Shown one piece after another: positions 6,601 to 14,214 of a stretch of DNA of 64,000 nt. A program made the translations under genes and the position numbers. Source of the stretch: Limnobacter olei (GTDB taxonomy: Bacteria > Pseudomonadota > Gammaproteobacteria > Burkholderiales > Burkholderiaceae_B); contig NZ_JARFJD010000012.1 in NCBI RefSeq assembly GCF_029087225.1, positions 62,001 through 126,000 of the forward strand, given 5' to 3'. How positions within the stretch are numbered: the stretch's first letter is position 1; every line of letters starts with the position of its first letter. The notes under the pieces were generated by a model that saw only the letters and a program-made list of their open reading frames with translations, made no database searches and was not told the origin of the DNA.

Positions 6601-8724
6601 GAGGCGCTTTCAGGCAACAACCAAAATGACATGATTTATGCAGGCGCAGGCAATGACAAATTAACGGGTGGTGTGGGTGACGATTACTTGGCTGGCGAGG
6701 CAGGCAATGACACCTATGTGTTCAGGAAGGGCCACGGACGCGACATCATTCATGTTTTGGGCGGATCAAGCACAGGTTTGTCAGAAATTGAAACCCTGCA
6801 TCTGATTGATACAAATTCAACCGATGTTCTGTTGGTTAGAAATGACCTGAATGATTTGCTGGTTTACATCAAAAGCAGTCCGAATGATTTGGTAACCGTG
6901 CTAGGTCATTTTGAGCAAGTAGATTCGGGTGCCGCCGCAATTGATTCAATCGTTTTCGCCGATGGCATTACCTGGAATGCAAGCACCATTCGCGGCAAGG
7001 TGAATGTGAAAACAACAAGCAACGACAATATTCAAGGTTACTCAACAAACGACACTCTATACGGTGGTGATGGCAACGACCAAATTACTGGTAATAGTGG
7101 CTTAGACACGCTCCATGGAGAAAACGGCAACGACTATCTGGATGGTGGAAGCGGCAACGACAAACTGTACGGTGGCGAGCACCATGATGAACTCCATGGC
7201 GGCGATGGAGACGACACCTTGCGTGGCGATGCTGGCAATGACACGCTGTACGGCGGGCTTGGCAACGACGTGCTGGAAGGTTCTGCAGGCGACGATCGCT
7301 TGATGGGAGAGGAAGGTAACAACACTTACCTGTACTACCAAAACCATGGGCACGATGTAATTGCCAATGGCGATACGTCAGGTATTAACACACTTCGACT
7401 GGTCAACATTAACCAGAATGATATTGTGCTTCGCCGGGAATACGGCAACTTGAGTATTCAGTTCAAGAATAATTCCGGTGATCAAATCACCGTGGAGAAT
7501 CATTTTTACTACGGCGACATGGTCTCGAATTACTCGCTGGACCGAATTCAATTCGCGGATGGTTCAATTTGGAACACGGAGAGAATAAATGCAGAAGCAC
7601 TGAAAGGAACGGTGAACAATGATTTGATTGAAGGGTTTGATACACCCAACACCATAGATGCCGGCGATGGAAACGACCAAATTTATGGTGGGTATGACAA
7701 TGACCAGCTGACTGGTGGTGCTGGTAATGATTCAATTTCTGGCAACTTCGGCAATGACACCATTTTTGGTGGCATTGGCAATGACTTTGTGTATGGTAAT
7801 GAAGGTGACGATTTTATTTGGGGCAACGCAGGTGCAGACACCTTGGACGGCAACGAAGGCAACGACACGATTCAGGGTGGAACTGGCACAGACATCATGA
7901 CTGGTGGGGAAGGCTCAGACACTTTCATCGTAAAAGCTGGTGATGGAAAAGATGCAATTATCGCGACCTCTTACTCTACGAATCCAGAAGATTTCGACAC
8001 CCTGAGCTTTACTGATCTATCATCCGCGCAGCTGACTTTGCGACGAGTCTATGATGATTTGGTAATTACCAATTCAGTAAACTCTACGGATGAGGTTCGG
8101 GTTTCCGGTCATTTCGTCGATGAAGGTTTTAATACAGATTCACTCGACTTGATCAAAACTTCGGATGGGGTGCAATGGAATGCCAGTACCATTCGCACCA
8201 TGTCACTTAAGGCCAGCAATGGTTCGGACACCATCATTGCCTTCTCAAGCGCTGACGTGGTTCGTGGCTTGAGCGGAAATGATTTAATTGATGGAAAAGC
8301 CGGAAATGATCAACTGTTTGGTGATGCTGGCTCAGATACTATTTACGGAGGTGATGGAAGTGATCGCATTTCGGGCGGCACTGGCAACGACTTACTTTAT
8401 GGTGGCAACGGAAACGACACGTTTACGTTCAACAAAGGGGATGGCCGAGATATGGCGTACGTCAACGAGGCCTTTGGCGGCAACGCAACAGAAACATTGA
8501 TTCTCGGCAACATGAATAGTACAGAGGTTAACTTGCTGCGTTACAACGGCTCTTTGTATGTGCAGCAGAAAAACTCAATCAGCGACCATGTTCAGATCGT
8601 CAGTCATTTTGCTGGAGGAGCAAATGCGTTGGACAAAATTATTTTTGCCGATGGGCTGGCTTGGGACACTGCAACCATAAACGCGATGAGCGTGAATGCG
8701 CCAGTAGATCCAGATTCGGTTTGA
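3679..8724 (+). CDS. Large RTX calcium-binding protein, probable type I-secreted toxin or adhesin
   Basis: About 1681 residues from the ATG that overlaps the previous stop; AAAGGGAAG lies just upstream. An in-frame ATG at 3625 lies inside the upstream gene and is less likely. Residues 71-125 form a Gly/Ala-rich hydrophobic hairpin. Residues 168-389 carry EF-hand-like loops (DLDGDG, DHNNDG, DLNGNG, DNNKDG, DSNSNG). From about 614 to the end, six blocks of GGxGND-type nonapeptides (near 614, 764, 974, 1110, 1317 and 1514) alternate with haemolysin-type calcium-binding-related domains (IxFADGxxW). No protease, lipase or HlyC-target motif was recognised. HlyB/HlyD/TolC-type export genes are absent from the window. 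Predicted extracellular, folding on calcium. Confidence 0.85.
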   Translation: MSLIKHGFIITQQGIIAIEYSSTVGAYNALSQITRQIADDAARVADVWQNSDSLIDFTQNLTRGQGWDAAKVVGAVAFGVATAAALPIIISSLPFAGAGALAATLANTGGAIALSGIAGYYAGLIYEDAFNQASTIGRAISGSLEPLNIPLIDDHSDEVLDVLHFIQSIYQDSDDESSCPIILDLDGDGVETLNMADTSVYFDHNNDGFAQRTGWAGADDGILVRDLNGNGQIDNGGELFGDNTLVNGVRAANGFEALKALDNNKDGKFSSADTAWNTVNVWKDSNSNGSVDSGEMLTLTQAKVASINLDYNFWSPNDNEADNDHLQTSSYTTTDGQVREAHDVWFATNRSDSVQLAQIEVPDNILSMINLQGMGTLPSLHNAMVMDTTGGLKQWVEQLEAKLFAPQNTAPLTPAELYANTRTLMFKWAGVDHLPGDDYMETLDTRELTLIEKVLGVTPEESFKATVRPGNVSVQNLSAAFNLLQQQVTNDILKQTTFKPVFDSINLKFNETSSQIEFDLTQTAAVLRQLVANAEAIDQITWVALFKKALGLSVATPENTLSTGLAQIYSNDPQFKDIWNAAPVGYLLVGSDSSDTVYNFDHPSFQAQPLLQNGGEGNDTLQAFQSRPATLGGGDGDDKLIAGTANDLLIGGKGNDTLEGQDGADTYWYFKGDGRDVIHVGNTGSTANDTLVLKNIKSTDVVLQQSLLNLVITFKGTDSGSITIENHFNHWNSQNYELGKIEFSDGVVWTKATIASKVLAPTAGNDTLIGTKAANTIAGNAGDDTISGGEGNDTLRGLTGNDILNGDGGNDSLYGGTDHDQLHGGTGDDMLYGEAGTDSLYGDNGNDTLQGGHGDDYLEGGNGNDTFVYQNGDGRDVISKNYNETNNTETLKLLDLLPSQVKFFREYNDLLIQVSGSSNDVIRISGHFDAFGAGQHYLDRIQFADTSIMPSSTFSSMATQYTDNTRTVNGTNAAEALSGNNQNDMIYAGAGNDKLTGGVGDDYLAGEAGNDTYVFRKGHGRDIIHVLGGSSTGLSEIETLHLIDTNSTDVLLVRNDLNDLLVYIKSSPNDLVTVLGHFEQVDSGAAAIDSIVFADGITWNASTIRGKVNVKTTSNDNIQGYSTNDTLYGGDGNDQITGNSGLDTLHGENGNDYLDGGSGNDKLYGGEHHDELHGGDGDDTLRGDAGNDTLYGGLGNDVLEGSAGDDRLMGEEGNNTYLYYQNHGHDVIANGDTSGINTLRLVNINQNDIVLRREYGNLSIQFKNNSGDQITVENHFYYGDMVSNYSLDRIQFADGSIWNTERINAEALKGTVNNDLIEGFDTPNTIDAGDGNDQIYGGYDNDQLTGGAGNDSISGNFGNDTIFGGIGNDFVYGNEGDDFIWGNAGADTLDGNEGNDTIQGGTGTDIMTGGEGSDTFIVKAGDGKDAIIATSYSTNPEDFDTLSFTDLSSAQLTLRRVYDDLVITNSVNSTDEVRVSGHFVDEGFNTDSLDLIKTSDGVQWNASTIRTMSLKASNGSDTIIAFSSADVVRGLSGNDLIDGKAGNDQLFGDAGSDTIYGGDGSDRISGGTGNDLLYGGNGNDTFTFNKGDGRDMAYVNEAFGGNATETLILGNMNSTEVNLLRYNGSLYVQQKNSISDHVQIVSHFAGGANALDKIIFADGLAWDTATINAMSVNAPVDPDSV
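4183..4846 (+). repeat. Direct repeat copy B of calcium-loop module, full length
   Basis: The intact version of the module found deleted at 1528-1927. GACAAC occurs at 4378-4383 and again at 4642-4647; the 264 bases between equivalent points are exactly those missing from copy A. This supports loss by recombination or slippage between the two hexamers. Confidence 0.9.
5520..8430 (+). repeat. Six-fold RTX block repeat within the large RTX gene
   Basis: Clusters of 27-bp nonapeptide codons start near 5520, 5970, 6600, 7010, 7630 and 8220. Each is closed by a sequence of the type DTYxFxxGDGRDxI and followed by a divergent domain ending in IxFxDGxxW. The protein pattern is well conserved, but the DNA of the units has diverged, so this is an old internal amplification. 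Confidence 0.85.
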
Positions 8725-8738
8725 ACAAATCAACAATG

Positions 8739-8770
8739 AAAAAGGCATTTGAATTTCAAATGCCTTTTTT
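8739..8770. terminator. Bidirectional intrinsic terminator
   Basis: The arms AAAAAGGCATTTGAA (8739-8753) and TTCAAATGCCTTTTT (8755-8769) are perfectly complementary and carry T-runs in both directions. They sit between the convergent RTX gene and the thiolase gene, so the hairpin can end both transcripts. Confidence 0.9.
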
Positions 8771-8801
8771 GTGAACTACATCATCAAACTAAATCAACAA
8801 G

Positions 8802-9983
8802 TTACATCCGCTCAAATATCGCAGCAATACCCTGACCACCACCAATACACATGGTCACCAGTGCATAACGACCTTGAGTACGCTGCAATTCATACAGGGC
8901 TTTCACGGTAATGATTGCGCCTGTTGCGCCAATGGGGTGACCAATTGAAATACCTGAACCATTTGGGTTGACCTTGGCTGGGTCCATGCCCAATTCTTTG
9001 GTCACGGCACAAGCCTGCGCCGAAAAAGCCTCGTTGGCTTCGATCACGTCCATGTCTTCAATTTTCAAGCCCGCTTTGGCCAAGGCTTTTTTGGTTGCTG
9101 ACACTGGGCCAATACCCATAATGGTCGGCTCTACACCGGTGTTGGCATACGCCACCAAACGGGCCATGGGCTTCTTGCCCGCTTTTTCAGCCGCGCTGCG
9201 TTCCATCAATAGCACTGCGCCTGCACCGTCGTTCAAACCAGAGGCGTTTCCAGCAGTGACGGTGCCATCTTTCTGGAAAACGGCGCGCAGTTTGGCCATG
9301 CCTTCTACAGTGGCGTCACCACGAACATGCTCGTCGGTGTCAAACATCACCGGGCCTTTTTTGCTCTTGATTTCAATCGGCAAAATCTGCTCTTTGAAAT
9401 AACCATTGGCAATCGCATTGGCTGCACGCTTGTGGCTTTCAACTGCCAAAGCGTCCTGGTCTTCACGGCTTACATTGAATTCCTTGGCCACGTTTTCCGC
9501 AGTCACGCCCATGTGAATTACATGGAAGGGGTCGTGCAAAGCGCCCACCATCATGTCGATGCCTTTCATGTCGCCCATGCGTGCACCCCAACGGGCGGCG
9601 GGCAAAATGTAAGGGGCTTTGCTCATGCTTTCAGCACCGCCACCAATGGCCACATCGGCGTCACCCAGCATAATGCTTTGAGCCGCAGTCACAATGGCTT
9701 GCAGGCCAGAACCACACAGCCGGTTCAGCGTGAGCGCTGGCGTGGATTTGTCCAGACCACCTTCAATGGCAGCAACACGCGACAAATACATGTCACGCGG
9801 CTCAGAATTCACCACATGCCCAAACACCACATGGCCAACCTGGTCAGCGCTTACACCTGCGCGCGCAACCACTTCCTTCACCACCATGGCGCCCAACTGC
9901 GTTGGGGAAAAGTCTTTCAAACTTCCACCAAAGTCGCCCACTGCGGTGCGTACACCGGCTACCACTACCACTTCACGCGTCAT
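8802..9983 (-). CDS. bktB: Beta-ketothiolase, BktB type
   Basis: Thiolase of 393 residues that condenses two acyl-CoA units, or cleaves 3-ketoacyl-CoA. The nucleophile Cys90 lies in NRLCGSGLQ, His349 in GHPIGA and the general-base Cys379 in CIGGGQG. The sequence is closer to Cupriavidus BktB (start MTREVVVV, motif EPRDMYL) than to PhaA, which is encoded separately at 13015-14193. BktB enzymes accept propionyl-CoA and so can supply 3-ketovaleryl-CoA for mixed polymers; that role here is inferred. It follows rimO by 47 bases on the same strand. Confidence 0.9.
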   Translation of the reverse strand: MTREVVVVAGVRTAVGDFGGSLKDFSPTQLGAMVVKEVVARAGVSADQVGHVVFGHVVNSEPRDMYLSRVAAIEGGLDKSTPALTLNRLCGSGLQAIVTAAQSIMLGDADVAIGGGAESMSKAPYILPAARWGARMGDMKGIDMMVGALHDPFHVIHMGVTAENVAKEFNVSREDQDALAVESHKRAANAIANGYFKEQILPIEIKSKKGPVMFDTDEHVRGDATVEGMAKLRAVFQKDGTVTAGNASGLNDGAGAVLLMERSAAEKAGKKPMARLVAYANTGVEPTIMGIGPVSATKKALAKAGLKIEDMDVIEANEAFSAQACAVTKELGMDPAKVNPNGSGISIGHPIGATGAIITVKALYELQRTQGRYALVTMCIGGGQGIAAIFERM

Positions 9984-10030
9984 TGCTCTATCTCCATTTT
10001 TTTATTAAACGATTCAGCTAAATGATTCAG

Positions 10031-11392
10031 TTATGCGATTCTGCCCCAAAGGTCGTGTTCATCACAGTCATCGATCAGCACATTAATAAAGTCGCCCGGC
10101 TTGGGTTGCCGCGCCTTGTCTTCTGGCATGGGTATAAACACATTGCCATCAATTTCAGGGGCATCGGCTTTGCAGCGCGCCACAATGCCCTCTTCGTCGG
10201 TTTCATCAACCAACACTTGCATCACTTTACCCAGCTTGGCTTCGTTCCGGCTCAGTGAAATTTTTTCCTGCAATTCCATCAAACGCGCACGGCGCTCCTC
10301 TTTCACTTCTTCAGGCACTGGGTTATCCAGGGCATTCGCAACCGCACCATCCACAGGTGAATAAGCAAACACGCCCACACGGTCCAGTTGAGCCTCTTCG
10401 ATGAAGTCGAGCAGGTGCTTGAACTCATCTTCCGTTTCACCTGGAAAGCCAGTAATAAAGGTGCTGCGCAAGGTGATATCGGGGCAGGTTTCACGCCAGG
10501 CACGAATGCGCTCGATATTGCGCTCCCCGCTGGCTGGGCGCTTCATGCGCTTTAATACATCGGGGTGTGAATGCTGGAATGGAATATCCAGATACGGCAA
10601 AATTTTACCTTCAGCCATGAGCGGCACCACGCGGTCCACATGGGGGTACGGATACACGTAATGCATGCGCACCCAAATGCCCAGTTCACCCAACTCTTCA
10701 GCCAGTTGCTGAAACTGTGTTTTTACGGGGCGACCATTCACAAAGTCGGTCCGGTACTTCAAATCCACGCCATAAGCGGAGGTGTCCTGGCTCACCACCA
10801 GCAGTTCTTTCACACCCGCTTTTTTCAGGCTTTCCGCTTCACGAATTACTTCACCGATTGGGCGTGACACCAAATCGCCTCGCATGCTTGGGATAATGCA
10901 GAAGGTACAACGGTGATTACAGCCCTCTGAAATTTTCAGATAGGCATAGTGCTTTGGAGTTAATTTCACGCCATGGTCGGGCACCAGGTCGATGAACGGG
11001 TCATGTGGCTTTGGCAGGTGTATATGCACTGCCTGCATCACCTCTTCAGTGGCATGCGGGCCCGTAACAGCCAACACCTTGGGGTGCAGGCTGGTGATCA
11101 GTTCCTTGCCTTCGTTTCCGTTCTTGGCACCCAGGCAACCTGTCACAATCACCTTGCCATTGGCGTGCATGGCTTCGCCAATTGCATCGAGGCTTTCCTG
11201 CACAGCGCTGTCAATAAAACCGCAGGTGTTCACAACGATCAGGTCTGCACCTTCATAGGACGCGGACACGTTGTACCCCTCTACTTTCAGTTGGGTCAGA
11301 ATTCGTTCGGAATCCACGAGGGCCTTTGGGCAACCCAAAGAAACAAAGCCCACACTCGGTGGGCGCTTGGCAGAGAAGGTGTCGTCTTGCAT
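10031..11392 (-). CDS. rimO: Ribosomal protein S12 methylthiotransferase RimO
   Basis: Radical-SAM enzyme of 453 residues that adds a methylthio group to the conserved aspartate of ribosomal protein S12. The N-terminal UPF0004 domain provides Cys22, Cys57 and Cys86 for one 4Fe-4S cluster. The radical-SAM CxxxCxxC motif is Cys158, Cys162 and Cys165 ([11 protein letters not shown]). The C-terminal ~70 residues form a TRAM domain. The length is normal for the family. It lies 9 bases downstream of phaR, so the two may share a transcript although unrelated in function. Confidence 0.96.
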   Translation of the reverse strand: MQDDTFSAKRPPSVGFVSLGCPKALVDSERILTQLKVEGYNVSASYEGADLIVVNTCGFIDSAVQESLDAIGEAMHANGKVIVTGCLGAKNGNEGKELITSLHPKVLAVTGPHATEEVMQAVHIHLPKPHDPFIDLVPDHGVKLTPKHYAYLKISEGCNHRCTFCIIPSMRGDLVSRPIGEVIREAESLKKAGVKELLVVSQDTSAYGVDLKYRTDFVNGRPVKTQFQQLAEELGELGIWVRMHYVYPYPHVDRVVPLMAEGKILPYLDIPFQHSHPDVLKRMKRPASGERNIERIRAWRETCPDITLRSTFITGFPGETEDEFKHLLDFIEEAQLDRVGVFAYSPVDGAVANALDNPVPEEVKEERRARLMELQEKISLSRNEAKLGKVMQVLVDETDEEGIVARCKADAPEIDGNVFIPMPEDKARQPKPGDFINVLIDDCDEHDLWGRIA

Positions 11393-11401
11393 GATCAGGT
11401 T

Positions 11402-12028
11402 TTACTTTTTTGTAGGGTCCGGCTTTGCTTTGGTGGCACCAGGCATACCAGGCATGCCTGGCATTCCGCTCATGCCGGGAAACTCGCCCGGGTTGGGAAA
11501 TCCAAAGTTTGTGAACATGCTGCGGGTCTGGTTTTGAAACTGGTCCTGCATTTGCACAAACATGTTTTTGCTTTGTTCAATGTAGTTGCTCATCATGCTT
11601 TGAATGACGGGCGTTTGCACACTCATGAACTGTGACCACAATTCCGGGTTGGCAAATTGGCTGCCGTCCGCAACATTCTTGCCTTGGTCGGTAAAGCTGT
11701 TCTGAATATCCATAAATGCTTGCAGGTTCTTTTCAAGGAAGGTGCCCATAATCCCCTGCATTGCATTGCCATAAAACCGAATGATCTGCGACAGCATGGG
11801 TGAAGTGAAAATGGGAACACCCGCTGTTTCTTCTTCCAGAATGATCTGGAGCAAAATACTTCGGGTTAAGTCTTCGCCACTTTTCGCATCCACGACTTGA
11901 AAGCCTTCGTTTTCCAGCACCAAAAGCTTTACATCACCTAGCGTGATGTAACTGCTGGTTTGTGTGTCGTACAAGCGTCGGTTCGGATACTTCTTAATCA
12001 GTCGTGTTGCTTCAGCCATGCCTCTCAT
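11402..12028 (-). CDS. phaR: Polyhydroxyalkanoate synthesis repressor PhaR
   Basis: 208 residues. PhaR proteins bind both DNA and polymer granules and repress phasin and sometimes their own genes until polymer forms. The PHB/PHA accumulation regulator DNA-binding domain covers about residues 8-70 (RLIKKYPNRRLYDT signature). A second conserved region follows, ending in a Met/Pro/Gly-rich tail. An in-frame ATG four codons later (12016) is an equally good start. It lies beyond the terminator of phaB, so it is probably transcribed from its own promoter in the 196-base gap. Confidence 0.93.
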   Translation of the reverse strand: MRGMAEATRLIKKYPNRRLYDTQTSSYITLGDVKLLVLENEGFQVVDAKSGEDLTRSILLQIILEEETAGVPIFTSPMLSQIIRFYGNAMQGIMGTFLEKNLQAFMDIQNSFTDQGKNVADGSQFANPELWSQFMSVQTPVIQSMMSNYIEQSKNMFVQMQDQFQNQTRSMFTNFGFPNPGEFPGMSGMPGMPGMPGATKAKPDPTKK

Positions 12029-12140
12029 CTCTTTCTTGTGGTGTTATACGCCGCCGCACCTGCGTGGGTGGGTGGTCTGGATGCCAGTGCCCCGGTGTTA
12101 CAGGTTGCCAAACAACCCAGCACAAACAAGCACTTACAAA

Positions 12141-12175
12141 AAACAAAGCACTGCACGCTTTTCAACGTGCAGTGC
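12141..12175 (-). terminator. Intrinsic terminator after phaB
   Basis: The ten-base arms GCACTGCACG (12148-12157) and CGTGCAGTGC (12166-12175) enclose an 8-base loop. Read on the minus strand, the hairpin is followed by TTTGTTTTTTG. It lies about 50 bases after the phaB stop and separates phaCAB from phaR. Confidence 0.88.
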
Positions 12176-12224
12176 AACATCATACCGCCTTTTTGGCACT
12201 TGGTTGCCGAAAATGCAACAAGCA

Positions 12225-12968
12225 TTAACCCATGTGCAAGCCACCATTCAGAGAAAAGTCTGCGCCAGTTGAGAAACCAGAGTCTTCAGAGGCCAGCCAG
12301 GCACAAATCGATGCGATTTCTTCAGGGGTACCCAAACGCTTGACTGGAATGGTGTTCACGATTTTTTCGAGCACATCGGGGCGAATGGCGCGAACCATGT
12401 CTGTACCAATGTAACCGGGAGAAACGGTGTTCACGGTGACGCCCTTGGACGCGACTTCTTGGGCCAGCGCCATAGTAAAGCCGCGCAAACCGGCCTTGGC
12501 TGTGGAATAGTTGGTTTGACCAAACTGCCCCTTCTGGCCATTCACTGACGAAATATTGATGATGCGGCCGAAACCCTGTTCAACCATGCCACCAATCACC
12601 TGCTTGGTCACGTTGAACAGCGAATTCAAATTGGTGTCGATCACGGCAGACCAATCATCGCGGCTCATTTTCACAAAAGTGCCGTCGCGGGTAATACCGG
12701 CGTTGTTCACCAAGATCGACACGGTGCCGTGCTCAGCACGCACTTTTTCAAACGCAGTTACAGTGCTGTCCCAATCGGCCACGTTGCCTTCACTGGCATA
12801 CACTTCATAACCGGCACTGCGCATTTCACCCAACCATTTTTCCTTGCGGGGCGAATTGGGGCCACAACCTGCAATCACACGGTAGCCCTGCTCACACAGT
12901 TTCTTGCAAATGGCCGTTCCTATGCCGCCCATACCACCTGTTACGTACGCTACTTTTGGTTCACTCAT
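12225..12968 (-). CDS. phaB: Acetoacetyl-CoA reductase PhaB
   Basis: NADPH-dependent short-chain dehydrogenase of 247 residues making (R)-3-hydroxybutyryl-CoA for polymer synthesis. It has the Rossmann motif TGGMGGIG at 10-17, NNAG at 88-91, and the catalytic Ser140/141, Tyr154 and Lys158. Length and the N-terminal and C-terminal (GADFSLNGGLHMG) signatures match PhaB closely. It is the third gene of phaC-phaA-phaB, 46 bases after phaA. Confidence 0.95.
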   Translation of the reverse strand: MSEPKVAYVTGGMGGIGTAICKKLCEQGYRVIAGCGPNSPRKEKWLGEMRSAGYEVYASEGNVADWDSTVTAFEKVRAEHGTVSILVNNAGITRDGTFVKMSRDDWSAVIDTNLNSLFNVTKQVIGGMVEQGFGRIINISSVNGQKGQFGQTNYSTAKAGLRGFTMALAQEVASKGVTVNTVSPGYIGTDMVRAIRPDVLEKIVNTIPVKRLGTPEEIASICAWLASEDSGFSTGADFSLNGGLHMG

Positions 12969-13014
12969 GATTCACATCCCTTCTCTGTTTATATTAATTT
13001 GAATTTACCTGACC

Positions 13015-14193
13015 TTATCTGGACACGGCCAACGCCACACCCATGCCGCCGCCGATGCACAAAGAAGCCAAACCTTTCTTGGCATCGCGCTTGTTCATTT
13101 CGTGAATCAAGCTGACAAGCACACGGCAACCTGACGCACCAATGGGGTGGCCCAAGGCAATCGCACCGCCGTTCACGTTGATCTTGGCAGTATCCCAGCC
13201 CATTTCCTTGTTCACTGCACAGGCCTGTGCAGCAAAGGCTTCATTGATTTCCATCAGGTCCAGGTCGGCCGCTGTCCAACCCGCTTTTTCCAGACATTTT
13301 TTGGAAGCAGGAACAGGCCCCATGCCCATGATGGTGGGGTCCAGACCCGCGCTCGCGTATGCCTGAATTTTGGCCAACACGGGCAAACCCAATTCTTTAG
13401 CCTTCGCGGCGCTCATCAGCATTACGGCGGCGGCGCCATCGTTCAAACCAGAGGCGTTGGCGGCGGTCACGCTGCCATCCTTTTTGAAAGCTGGCTTGAG
13501 CGATGTCATATTGTCCAAGGTGGCACCCAAACGCGGAAACTCGTCGGTGTCAAACACCAAAGGGTCGCCTTTGCGCTGGGGAATACTCAGCGGGAAAATT
13601 TCGTCCTTGAAACGGCCAGCCTTAATCGCAGCCTCGGCCTTGTTCTGGCTTTTCACCGCGAACTCGTCTTGCTCGGCACGGTTAATGCCATACTTCTCGG
13701 CCACGTTCTCGGCAGTAATACCCATGTGGTATTGGTTGTACACGTCCCACAGGCCATCCACAATCATGCTGTCTACCAACTTGGCGTCGCCCATGCGGAA
13801 GCCATCGCGGCTACCCATCATCACATGGGGCGCAGCGCTCATGTTTTCCTGTCCACCGGCAATCACGATTTCAGCATCGCCGCAGGCAATCGCCTGTGCG
13901 CCCAACATCACAGCCTTCAGGCCAGAACCACACACTTTGTTGATGGTCAAGGCGGGAACACTCACCGGCAAGCCTGCCTTGATCACCGCTTGGCGCGCCG
14001 GGTTTTGACCCGAGCCTGCTGTAAGCACCTGGCCCAAAATCACTTCGGAAATTTGCTCGCCTTTCACGCCTGTTTTATCAAGCAAACCTTTAATCACATG
14101 GGCACCCAATTCTGGCGCAGAAATTTTTGCCAGTGATCCACCAAACTTGCCCAGTGCGGTTCGGCCCGCAGCCACAATTACCACTTCAGTCAT
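13015..14193 (-). CDS. phaA: Acetyl-CoA acetyltransferase PhaA
   Basis: Biosynthetic thiolase of 392 residues that condenses two acetyl-CoA to acetoacetyl-CoA. The active-site Cys88 lies in [11 protein letters not shown], with the GHPIGASG histidine and the CIGGGMG cysteine near the C-terminus. It sits 21 bases after phaC and 46 before phaB, in the usual Burkholderiales order, which favours PhaA over a degradative thiolase. The sequence is clearly distinct from the BktB-type paralogue at 8802-9983. Confidence 0.95.
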   Translation of the reverse strand: MTEVVIVAAGRTALGKFGGSLAKISAPELGAHVIKGLLDKTGVKGEQISEVILGQVLTAGSGQNPARQAVIKAGLPVSVPALTINKVCGSGLKAVMLGAQAIACGDAEIVIAGGQENMSAAPHVMMGSRDGFRMGDAKLVDSMIVDGLWDVYNQYHMGITAENVAEKYGINRAEQDEFAVKSQNKAEAAIKAGRFKDEIFPLSIPQRKGDPLVFDTDEFPRLGATLDNMTSLKPAFKKDGSVTAANASGLNDGAAAVMLMSAAKAKELGLPVLAKIQAYASAGLDPTIMGMGPVPASKKCLEKAGWTAADLDLMEINEAFAAQACAVNKEMGWDTAKINVNGGAIALGHPIGASGCRVLVSLIHEMNKRDAKKGLASLCIGGGMGVALAVSR

Positions 14194-14214
14194 GTCAACT
14201 CTCCTTACAGGTTT

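Noticed and set aside
7102-7353. Several 60-85-codon ORFs antisense to, or in other frames of, the RTX gene
   Set aside because: They arise from repeated Gly/Asp/Asn codons lacking stops in other frames; no ribosome site or family match.
5520-8430. Regular ~27-bp periodicity that could look like a CRISPR array or satellite
   Set aside because: It is in frame and encodes GGxGND nonapeptides throughout, with no identical repeats and unique spacers.
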